Shown here one piece after another: positions 8,604 to 14,966 of a stretch of DNA of 32,693 nt (position 1 is the first letter of the stretch; every line of letters starts with the position of its first letter). The notes beneath the pieces are model-generated. The model searched no databases, was not told where the DNA came from, and saw only the letters and a list, made by a program, of their open reading frames with translations. A program made the translations under genes and the position numbers. Source of the DNA: Lachnoclostridium sp. An14 (GTDB taxonomy: Bacteria > Bacillota > Clostridia > Lachnospirales > Lachnospiraceae). The DNA is taken from the NCBI RefSeq assembly GCF_002160755.1, contig NZ_NFLE01000013.1, positions 75,906 to 108,598 on the forward strand, in the 5' to 3' direction.

Positions 8604-9788
8604 ATGAAGATACAGGGAACGAAACGGGTGCTTGGTGTGGCGCTGGCGGCGGTGCTGCTTGCTGGCTGCGGCAGTTTTCCGTCCGGGGAACCGGGAGGAG
8701 ACGGGACGTCCACGGTTTTTGAAGGTGAAAACGGGAGCGGGGAGAATGCTGCGGTTTCCGGAGACGGGAGCCTGGATGGAGAGCGGGGCCGCGGAGAACG
8801 GGGCGGCAGAGGAGAGGACGGCGTGGCTGTGACGGAGATGAGGGAACGGGGCCTGGTGTTTTCCATAGATCAGCGCCTGCAGGCGCTGGGAGCGCAGATA
8901 GAGCCTTATAACTATAATTTGCAGGGCTATCCCACGGCGTCCATCTATTACTATTACCGTCCCGTCACCGATCCGCTGATGGATGAGGCGGTCCGGGTGC
9001 AAAGGGAAAGCCCGGAGCTTGCGACGGCGGAATACTTTGAGGATTTGTATGAGACCATCTGGGCCCATTCCCGGTGCCTTTTGCAGATGACCCTGATTCC
9101 GGAGGAGGAGTATGGGCGGCTGCTCCAGGAAGGCGCATCCTTAGACGAGCTTTCCGGGTGGGATCACACAGAGGAATTCGGCAGAAATGACGGCTATGTG
9201 TACCTGGCCTCTGTCCCGGAATTTGACACCTCAGAGCTGGGCGAGGAAGAAATTTCCCAGTATATGGAGTGCCGCGCCGCCATGGAGGAGGTGAAGGCAG
9301 GCCTGACCTTTCTCCCGGTGGAGCTGGAGAAAAACGATACGGAGCTGGGGACGGGCGTTCCCGCCTTTGTCACCAGGGATCTGGAGGGAAATGTGGTGAC
9401 GGAGGAGATTTTTAAAGGAAAAGATCTGACGGTGGTAAACGTGTGGGGGACGTTTTGTGTGCCCTGTGTGGAGGAAATGCCGGAGCTTGGGCGTTGGGCG
9501 GAAGAACTGCCGGACCGTGTCCAGCTGCTGGGGCTGGTCTGTGACATTGAGGGGGAGGCGGACGAGACCCATCGGGAGCTGGCCAGGGAAATCACCAAAC
9601 GGGCCGGGGCGGACTTTATCCAGCTGGAAGGAAATGAGGACTGGAAGGAATTTCTAGATGGAATCGTAGGCGTTCCCACTACCTTTTTCGTGGACGGGGA
9701 AGGAAACCTGGTGGGAGAACCGGTGGTAGGGGCAGACGTGGACGGCTACAGAGCGTTTGTGGAGGAGTATCTGAATGAAATGGAATAG
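8604..9788 (+). CDS. TlpA/ResA-like thioredoxin-domain lipoprotein
   Basis: Predicted surface lipoprotein of 394 residues. The signal peptide ends in lipobox LLAGC (Cys22). A Gly/Glu/Arg-rich linker runs to about residue 75, followed by a middle region of no recognised family (about 80-240). The C-terminal thioredoxin domain has the active site WGTFCVPC (Cys285, Cys288) and the cis-Pro loop GVPTTFF. In the family such proteins reduce or isomerise disulfides outside the membrane. The start at 8604 follows AAAGGAGG; an upstream ATG at 8580 would put that site inside the gene. Its 3' end overlaps a CXXC microprotein, and a 4Fe-4S membrane protein follows, suggesting an electron path to the exterior. 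Confidence 0.88.
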   Translation: MKIQGTKRVLGVALAAVLLAGCGSFPSGEPGGDGTSTVFEGENGSGENAAVSGDGSLDGERGRGERGGRGEDGVAVTEMRERGLVFSIDQRLQALGAQIEPYNYNLQGYPTASIYYYYRPVTDPLMDEAVRVQRESPELATAEYFEDLYETIWAHSRCLLQMTLIPEEEYGRLLQEGASLDELSGWDHTEEFGRNDGYVYLASVPEFDTSELGEEEISQYMECRAAMEEVKAGLTFLPVELEKNDTELGTGVPAFVTRDLEGNVVTEEIFKGKDLTVVNVWGTFCVPCVEEMPELGRWAEELPDRVQLLGLVCDIEGEADETHRELAREITKRAGADFIQLEGNEDWKEFLDGIVGVPTTFFVDGEGNLVGEPVVGADVDGYRAFVEEYLNEME

Positions 9789-9927
9789 AACGATAAAAAC
9801 GGGGATTTCCTGGGGGCTTTTGGGAATGTCGCTCTCATTTTTGGCCTGGGGCATGGCCCGCGGGGAGGCGGAAATCGTGCTCCAGAAGGCGGTGCGCATC
9901 TGTCTGGAATGTATCGGTTTAGGATAG
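9775..9927 (+). CDS. CD1871A-type CXXC motif microprotein
   Basis: A 50-residue protein, easy to miss because of its length. Residues 9-29 form a single membrane segment (ISWGLLGMSLSFLAWGMARG), and the tail ends with CLECIGLG, a CXXC motif. It resembles what is annotated as the CD1871A family in Clostridia; I recognise this from the RGE...AVRICLEC pattern, not from a search. Its ATG lies 14 bases inside the end of the thioredoxin-lipoprotein gene, so the two are likely coupled. The next gene starts 11 bases after its stop. A role in passing electrons or thiol exchange between the 4Fe-4S protein and the lipoprotein is inference. Confidence 0.82.
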   Translation: MKWNRTIKTGISWGLLGMSLSFLAWGMARGEAEIVLQKAVRICLECIGLG

Positions 9928-9938
9928 GAGGCGGGAAA

Positions 9939-10802
9939 ATGAAACAAATTCGTCCGTTGAAAACGTGGAAACGAAAGCTGGTGCAGCTGGCGGCCTTCGG
10001 ATTCACCAATTCCCATGTGGGAAACATTCCCGGCGGCAAGCTGTACACAGGCCCCTGGAAACAGTTCTGCAGTCCGGGGCTGCACTGCTATTCCTGCCCG
10101 GCGGCCTCCTTTGCCTGCCCCATCGGCGCCCTTCAGGCGGTTTCCGGCTCTATGAATTACGATTTCAGCTTTTACGTCACCGGCTTTCTGCTGGCGGTGG
10201 GCGTCCTTCTGGGGCGTTTCGCCTGCGGGTGGCTCTGTCCTTTCGGGCTGGTTCAGGAGCTGCTATACCGGCTGCCCTTCCGGAAACGGAAATTGCTCAA
10301 GGGGCTGCGGTGGGGAAAATACCTGGTGTTGGCAGTTTTTGTGCTGATTTTGCCGGTGGCGGCGACGAACTATATGGGGATGGGGAAACCGGCCTTCTGT
10401 CAGTTTATCTGCCCCTCCGGCACCTTGTTTGGGGGGATTCCTCTTTTGAGCACCCATCCGGAGCTGCGAAATACCGTAGGAGGCCTTTTTGGCCTGAAAC
10501 TGGCAGTGCTGGGGGCCGTGTGTTTCGGCAGCGGGATGGTGTTCCGGTTTTTCTGCCGGGTGCTGTGCCCGCTGGGAGCCATTTACGGCCTTCTCAACCG
10601 GGTGAGTTTCTACCATCTGGAGGTGGATCGGAGCCGGTGCGTAAACTGTGGGAAATGCAGAGACCGGTGCCCGATGGAGGGGGATCCGGTGAAGGATCCA
10701 GGCTCGCCGGAGTGCATCCGGTGTGGGGCCTGCAAGGAAACGTGTCTGAAAAACGCCATCCGCCTGGGATTTGGAACGAAAAAAGAGAAAAAAGGAGAAT
10801 GA
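9939..10802 (+). CDS. Polytopic 4Fe-4S binding membrane protein (NapH/YccM-like)
   Basis: Membrane protein of 287 residues with repeated cysteine-proline motifs: SCPAASFACPIG, CGWLCPFG, CQFICPSG and CRVLCPLG, each next to a hydrophobic segment. A C-terminal ferredoxin-like domain carries two 4Fe-4S motifs, CVNCGKCRDRCP and CIRCGACKETC. This is the architecture of NapH/YccM/CcoG-like electron carriers, which take electrons from the cytoplasm to membrane partners. The ATG at 9939 has GGAGGCGGG upstream; an earlier in-frame ATG at 9909 lies within the microprotein gene. With the thioredoxin lipoprotein and CXXC microprotein it forms a compact three-gene redox unit. The electron donor and acceptor are not known. 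Confidence 0.87.
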   Translation: MKQIRPLKTWKRKLVQLAAFGFTNSHVGNIPGGKLYTGPWKQFCSPGLHCYSCPAASFACPIGALQAVSGSMNYDFSFYVTGFLLAVGVLLGRFACGWLCPFGLVQELLYRLPFRKRKLLKGLRWGKYLVLAVFVLILPVAATNYMGMGKPAFCQFICPSGTLFGGIPLLSTHPELRNTVGGLFGLKLAVLGAVCFGSGMVFRFFCRVLCPLGAIYGLLNRVSFYHLEVDRSRCVNCGKCRDRCPMEGDPVKDPGSPECIRCGACKETCLKNAIRLGFGTKKEKKGE

Positions 10803-10803
10803 T

Positions 10804-11904
10804 ATGATTGAAATGAGAGGAAATAGAACGGGGAAGACGTCCTGTGGGAAACCGGGACGGCTGCTGGCGCTGGACGCAGTTCGGGGACTGGCGGTGGTGG
10901 GAATGTATGTGCAGCATTTTGCCCTCAATGAGAGAAACAGCTTTGTGTCGGGAAACACCATGATTTTATTTATGCTCTGCTCCGGCATTTCTTACAGCCT
11001 TATGGGAAGGCGGATGGAGGCGGGGGAGACGCCGGGGGCGTTTCGCGCCAGGGTTCTAGCCCGTGCGGTGTTTATCGACCTGGTGGGATACGGGCTGATT
11101 CTGTTAAACGGGCCGTTTGCCGTGGTGCTCCCGGCCTACGCCATGATGTTTTTGCTGGCGCTTTTGCTGATGGGCTGTTCCGCGGGGAGGCTGATGGCAG
11201 TGGCGGCGGTTCTCTTTGCGGCGGCGCCGCCGCTGATGATGGTGGGGCTGAGCCTGTTTGAGGGGGCGGCGATCCTGGGGGATCTGGCCGGTGGGCCACT
11301 GTCGGCCCTGGCCTGGATGCCGGTGTTTGTCACGGGGATGGCATTAGGCCGGATGAATCTAAGGTCGCCGAAGGTGGCGGCCGGCATGGCAGCGCTGGGG
11401 GCGGCTGTGCTGGTTCCGGTGAAGCTCTTTGCGGTGTGGGCACTGACGGGGCTGCGGGCGGCGGTGGAGAGCTGGATGGTGCAGACTCCTTACCGGGAGC
11501 CGGACCTTTTCGCCGTCTGGCCCCGCAATACGGCGCCGGTGCAGTGGCATCTGCTTTTTATTGATATGCCCCAGGGCGGCTCTATGTTTGAGCTGCTCAT
11601 CGGAACGGGCGGGGCTCTGATGGTGCTGGGGGCGTTTTTGCTGGCGGAAAACAGGCTGCCGTCCCTATACCGGCCCCTGGCCTGCGTGGGGAAAAACGCC
11701 CTGACCCTCTACGCGTTCCAGTTCCTGCTGGCCTGGGCGCTGGCCCTGGCAGGAATAGAGGTGACGGCCCTAGAATTGGGGGCTTACTGGCTGGGGGATG
11801 TGCTGGTGGCAGGAATGGTGGTGGCGGCAGGCTGCTGGATGGCGAGATGGCCGGTGATGGGGCTGGAGAGAGGGTTGAAGTGGTTTGAGGGGAAGTTTCG
11901 GTAG
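10804..11904 (+). CDS. Membrane acyltransferase-like protein (DUF1624/DUF418 type)
   Basis: Polytopic membrane protein, 366 residues, with about eight to ten hydrophobic segments. The N-terminus RLLALDAVRGLAVVGMYVQH is the hallmark of the DUF1624/DUF418 group, related to heparan-alpha-glucosaminide N-acetyltransferases. The later PSLYRPLACVGKNALTLY fits DUF418-type C-termini. Members are thought to move acyl groups across the membrane onto an outer substrate, but few are characterised. The ATG at 10804 has AAGGAG six bases upstream and starts one base after the stop of the 4Fe-4S gene, so it belongs to the same operon. Its link to the redox genes is unexplained. Confidence 0.72.
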   Translation: MIEMRGNRTGKTSCGKPGRLLALDAVRGLAVVGMYVQHFALNERNSFVSGNTMILFMLCSGISYSLMGRRMEAGETPGAFRARVLARAVFIDLVGYGLILLNGPFAVVLPAYAMMFLLALLLMGCSAGRLMAVAAVLFAAAPPLMMVGLSLFEGAAILGDLAGGPLSALAWMPVFVTGMALGRMNLRSPKVAAGMAALGAAVLVPVKLFAVWALTGLRAAVESWMVQTPYREPDLFAVWPRNTAPVQWHLLFIDMPQGGSMFELLIGTGGALMVLGAFLLAENRLPSLYRPLACVGKNALTLYAFQFLLAWALALAGIEVTALELGAYWLGDVLVAGMVVAAGCWMARWPVMGLERGLKWFEGKFR

Positions 11905-11920
11905 GAGGAGCGGGGCAGGA

Positions 11921-11956
11921 GAGGCGGTGTTTCCGCCTCCGATTTCCTTCCGTTTG
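11921..11956 (+). terminator. Weak terminator between convergent genes
   Basis: GAGGCGG (11921-11927) pairs perfectly with CCGCCTC (11933-11939) over a TGTTT loop. A T-rich but interrupted stretch follows. It lies between the stop of the plus-strand redox operon and the stop of the minus-strand DUF1989 gene. Confidence 0.5.
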
Positions 11957-11983
11957 CTTTGCCGGTTTCTTCCGGTTCCTGTG

Positions 11984-12574
11984 TCAGCGGTGGAGTTCTT
12001 CGATGACGATTTTTATGGGAGAACAGGAGCCGCTGTTGCACAGGCTTTCCGAAACGCTGCAGGCGGCAACCCCCAGGGAGAGATCCATTTTCGCCTTCAA
12101 CACAATCCGGTCGCCTGCTTTGGAGAGGGGCTTTTCCACGGAGATCCGGCCGTCCTCATGGAGTTTTGTGTACATGAACAGGTTGATCGGGGTGATGAGG
12201 GGGCGGCGCTCCCCCAGGGCCGTATTGATGTTGTCCAGGCAGTTGGGGTGGCCGGTTCCGTTGTGGTAAAAGAACGCATACATTTCCGGACGGCAGCAGG
12301 GGTGAAGCAGGTCGTGCTCGCCCACGTCGTCGGAGACCACCTCCATCATGGGCCGGTACAGATTGGTATAAATGGTGTCGCCGGTGCGCAGTTTCAGGGA
12401 CTCGTTGCAGTCGATGGTCACTCTTGGGGAAAGAAATTCCCCCGGATTTCCCTTTGCCTCGGCAAAAAAGTCCACCACCTGGCCGCCTTCCAGGTCAATG
12501 ACGGTGATGGTGTCATTCTGTTTCACATCTATTTTCATTCCGGAGCAGGCCGGGATGGTGTATTCTTTGATCAT
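11984..12574 (-). CDS. DUF1989 family protein (urea carboxylase-associated type)
   Basis: Protein of 196 residues without signal peptide or membrane segments. Visible family features are the opening IPACSGMKIDVKQNDTITV, GGQVVDFFAE, the THD-like stretch RVTIDCNESLKLRTGDTIYT, and CCRPEMYAFFYHNG followed by HPNCLDNIN. It contains several conserved cysteines and histidines, typical of the DUF1989 group, which is often found near urea carboxylase or amine metabolism genes. None of those is present here. Start at 12574 is set by AGGAGG just upstream; an in-frame upstream extension has no binding site. It is co-oriented with, and 41 bases downstream of, the small cysteine-rich gene at 12616. Function unknown. 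Confidence 0.8.
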   Translation of the reverse strand: MIKEYTIPACSGMKIDVKQNDTITVIDLEGGQVVDFFAEAKGNPGEFLSPRVTIDCNESLKLRTGDTIYTNLYRPMMEVVSDDVGEHDLLHPCCRPEMYAFFYHNGTGHPNCLDNINTALGERRPLITPINLFMYTKLHEDGRISVEKPLSKAGDRIVLKAKMDLSLGVAACSVSESLCNSGSCSPIKIVIEELHR

Positions 12575-12615
12575 TTGGTTCCTCCTGGTATAGGGATAAC
12601 TGCCGGGTTCGATGC

Positions 12616-12975
12616 TTATTCCACAGTTACGCGGAACCGGCAGCATTCGCCGCCGCCCAAAACCGTTTCCATGGTGGTCACCGTGATGGTTTTTCCCGGC
12701 AGCAGCTGTTCCAGAATATACAGCACGCTTTGTCTGGAGCATTCACAGTGGTTCGGGGATTTGGCGGTCCCGGCGGCGGCTTCGGGACAGACGCATTTTG
12801 GGTAGCCGATTTCGTAGAGATGCCCCGGTTCCAGGACTTTGCCGAAAAAACCTTCCGTATTTCCGTACCGTTTGTACTGCTCGTCCAGGCTGTTCCCGCA
12901 TTCCTGAAACTGCTGCCTCTGAACCGGCAGGACGGTGTGCTGGACACAGGCTGCCGCTTTGTCTCTGTAATTCAT
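12616..12975 (-). CDS. Small cysteine-rich protein, possibly DUF6144-like
   Basis: Protein of 119 residues with three cysteine groups: YPKCVCP, HCECSRQ and GGGECCRFRV. It is soluble, with no signal peptide. The C-terminal pattern (CSRQSVLYILEQLLPGK ... ECCRF) resembles small clostridial proteins I recall as DUF6144 and, more loosely, the ligand/metal-binding V4R fold. I am not certain of the family. The start at 12975 has AGGAGG seven bases upstream. It precedes the DUF1989 gene on the same strand, so the two probably form an operon. The cysteines suggest metal binding or redox sensing, but this is inference. Confidence 0.7.
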   Translation of the reverse strand: MNYRDKAAACVQHTVLPVQRQQFQECGNSLDEQYKRYGNTEGFFGKVLEPGHLYEIGYPKCVCPEAAAGTAKSPNHCECSRQSVLYILEQLLPGKTITVTTMETVLGGGECCRFRVTVE

Positions 12976-13109
12976 AGGTTCGCCTCCTTTCGATGAAATG
13001 GTGGCTGTTGGGAATGACAATTTTATTCTACTACAGTTTTTAAGGGATGGGAATCTTCCTTTTTACTCTAGGGATAATTGGGGAGTGGTGTGGCCGGGCG
13101 GAATGAAGG

Positions 13110-13138
13110 ATGACAAACAGGGCGGAAGGCTTTATAAT
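13110..13138 (+). promoter_or_regulatory. Strong predicted promoter of the secreted-protein gene
   Basis: ATGACA (13110-13115), 17 bases, then a perfect TATAAT (13133-13138). It lies about 30 bases upstream of the 13169 start. Confidence 0.75.
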
Positions 13139-13168
13139 GTAGGCAGAAATACGCGCGGAGGTGAGACC

Positions 13169-14062
13169 ATGAAAAGAAGGATTTCCATTTTGACAGCGGC
13201 AGTGGCTGCATCGCTGCTGTTTGCCGCGCCGGCCTTGGGGGCGGAAGGGGGCGGAGCCGGAAACGGGAGCGATTTTGCCGCGGCTGCCGGGACAATGGGT
13301 TCTGCCGCGTCTGGATTTGCCGTTTTGCGGTCCGCGTCCGGTTCCGGGCTGCCATCCGTTTCCGATCCGTTTTCCCTTCCACCCCAGATCACGGCGGGGG
13401 AGAAGGACGTGGCGGGTCTGGCACTCTGGGAGGCGGCCCAGGAGAGACAGAGAGGCCGTTCCTTTGCGGAGGCAGAGATGGAGGGAGCGTGGTCCGTGGA
13501 AATTTCCGGGCTGAGCCTGCGGGTGCCCTTTTCCGGTGCGGCCCGGTTTGAGGGACTGGGGACGGACGGTCTGAGGGGGCAGCTGACGGTGGAGAGCGGT
13601 TTTGGCGGCGGACAGCGGGAGTACCGGTTTCAGGATGGGGCAGTTCTGGTAAAAGACGGGGATGTGGAGACGGCAACATCCATTTCTCCGGAGGAATGGC
13701 GCCATTTTTCGGAAAATCTCATGAACTATACCACCTACGATCTGAGTTTTGTGGAAACTCTGTGGGTGAGCGGCCGGGAGGCGGAGCGGGAGGATCGCAG
13801 CACCGTGCTCTCCTATGAGTTAAATGGACAGGGGGCGGCCGGCCGGATTGAGCCGGTGGCAAAGCAGGCCCTGTCAGAGGCCGGGATCACCGTGGCGGAG
13901 GAGACGGGCTGGCTGAAACTGGATCAGGTGCGTGGCGAGCTCACCATCAGCTCGGCTGGCTATATGGCGGTGGACCGCCTGTGGGCAAAGGGAGCCATCC
14001 GCACCGGAAATCAGGAGGTGCCGGTGGGCTTTGAAATTTCCATCGTGTACGGGGAGCCGTGA
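13169..14062 (+). CDS. Secreted protein of unknown function
   Basis: Protein of 297 residues with a clear Sec signal peptide: KRR, a hydrophobic core and a likely cleavage after ALGA near residue 25. A Gly/Ser-rich stretch follows to about residue 75. The rest alternates short hydrophobic and charged strands (for example FSGAARFEGLGTDGLRGQLT, DRSTVLSYELNG, GELTISSAGYMAVDRLWAKG), which looks beta-rich, perhaps a LolA/LppX-like or DUF6612-like fold. I do not recognise the family with confidence. There is no lipobox or sortase motif, so it should be released or loosely bound. The start follows GGAGG. It has its own promoter and terminator and is therefore a single-gene unit. Confidence 0.75.
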   Translation: MKRRISILTAAVAASLLFAAPALGAEGGGAGNGSDFAAAAGTMGSAASGFAVLRSASGSGLPSVSDPFSLPPQITAGEKDVAGLALWEAAQERQRGRSFAEAEMEGAWSVEISGLSLRVPFSGAARFEGLGTDGLRGQLTVESGFGGGQREYRFQDGAVLVKDGDVETATSISPEEWRHFSENLMNYTTYDLSFVETLWVSGREAEREDRSTVLSYELNGQGAAGRIEPVAKQALSEAGITVAEETGWLKLDQVRGELTISSAGYMAVDRLWAKGAIRTGNQEVPVGFEISIVYGEP

Positions 14063-14100
14063 CGGGAAACGGGAAAGACAGAAGTGAAAGATCAGGGGAT

Positions 14101-14136
14101 ACACAGGCCAGGGATTTCCGGTCTGTGTGTTTTATT
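14101..14136 (+). terminator. Terminator after the secreted-protein gene
   Basis: ACACAGGCC (14101-14109) pairs with GGTCTGTGT (14120-14128), with one G-T pair and a ten-base loop, followed by GTTTTATT. Confidence 0.7.
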
Positions 14137-14137
14137 G

Positions 14138-14209
14138 CAGTAGGAAACGGTGTTTGCTGCGGCGCAAGGCACAAAAGCCTCCGGCGGGAGGCGCGATCCC
14201 TGCGGAGGG
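14138..14209. repeat. Interspersed repeat, copy B, with two hairpins
   Basis: Starts with the 12-bp block CAGTAGGAAACG identical to copy A at 6006, followed by CACAAAAG and TCCGGCGG at matching spacing. It also holds GCCTCC-GGCG-GGAGGC (14177-14192) and TCCCT-GCGG-AGGGA (14197-14210). Like copy A it starts just behind a terminator. Confidence 0.55.
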
Positions 14210-14341
14210 AAATGGCGGCTGACGCGGCCGCGTTCCGGCGCAGGTATGGGCTGCTGCGCTCATTTTTTTGCCTATTTCCGGCAGTGTCGAAACAGGGAGT
14301 CTGAACGGTTGCCAGAATGTTCGTGAAATTTTGGGAAAATA

Positions 14342-14370
14342 TTGTATTTTGTGAGGCGATTGGATAAAAT
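14342..14370 (+). promoter_or_regulatory. Predicted promoter of the NuoE-like/nucleotidase genes
   Basis: TTGTAT (14342-14347), 17 bases, TAAAAT (14365-14370). About 115 bases of leader separate it from the 14485 start. I recognise no riboswitch in the leader. Confidence 0.55.
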
Positions 14371-14484
14371 AGAGGAGAGGAAACGAACGAGCGGTTCCGG
14401 TTTGCGGCCAGCTGTTTTTCGGCTCCCGTTCCTCCCGTTTCCCTATCTGTGTCAGGACATCAAATGAGAGGAAAGAGAGGGCTT

Positions 14485-14961
14485 ATGGAGAGACGAGAGC
14501 TTGGGGAGATTTTGGATCAGTACCGGAGGGAGGGGGAACCTCTGCCCCAGGAGGAACTGGTGGCAATGCTGCGGGAGATCCAGGACGCTCTTGGCTGCAT
14601 TCCCCAGGGAGTGCGGGCGGAGGCTGCCAGGGCAGCGGGGGTGAAGGAGACCACGGTGGACGCCATCGTGAAACTGTATCCCAGCTTAAAGGCGGCGGCC
14701 TACCGGCACCAGATCACGGTCTGCCAGGGGAGAAACTGCGGGCCGAAGGGCGGAAACTCCGTCTGGAGAGAGGTCTGTGACCTGCTGCAGCCGGACCGGG
14801 ATGGCATTTCCGCCGACGGGCAGTTTCTGGTGCGGACGGTAGCCTGCATGAAACGGTGCAGGACGGCCCCCAATGTGGAGATTGACGGGGTGGTTTACCC
14901 GGCAGTCCAGGCGGGGGAGGCAAAACGAAGGATTGAGGAATTGATGGAGAAGGAGGTTTGA
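14485..14961 (+). CDS. NuoE-like [2Fe-2S] thioredoxin-fold protein (orphan)
   Basis: Protein of 158 residues resembling the 24-kDa subunit (NuoE/HndA/HydC type) of NADH dehydrogenases and bifurcating hydrogenases. A helical N-terminal part carries the family pattern [19 protein letters not shown], then a thioredoxin-like domain with the four cluster cysteines as CQGRNC and ACMKRC. In known complexes it hands electrons between flavin and iron-sulfur subunits. No NuoF- or NuoG-like partner is present in the window, so its partner is elsewhere or it acts alone. Start uncertain: ATG at 14485 (GAGG four bases upstream) or in-frame ATG at 14464 (AGGA seven bases upstream). The 5'-nucleotidase gene follows five bases after its stop. 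Confidence 0.83.
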   Translation: MERRELGEILDQYRREGEPLPQEELVAMLREIQDALGCIPQGVRAEAARAAGVKETTVDAIVKLYPSLKAAAYRHQITVCQGRNCGPKGGNSVWREVCDLLQPDRDGISADGQFLVRTVACMKRCRTAPNVEIDGVVYPAVQAGEAKRRIEELMEKEV

Positions 14962-14966
14962 GAAAC

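Noticed and set aside
7992-9068. Minus-strand frame of 358 codons across the divergent control region
   Set aside because: It crosses both the LytTR gene and the thioredoxin lipoprotein gene in the wrong frames; His/Arg/Pro-rich composition with no domain.
13040-13705. Minus-strand frame of 221 codons
   Set aside because: Antisense to the signal-peptide-bearing secreted protein and its promoter; composition typical of a GC-rich shadow frame.
14059-14304. Short plus-strand frame of 81 codons after the secreted protein
   Set aside because: It covers the terminator and the repeat copy, with no ribosome binding site.
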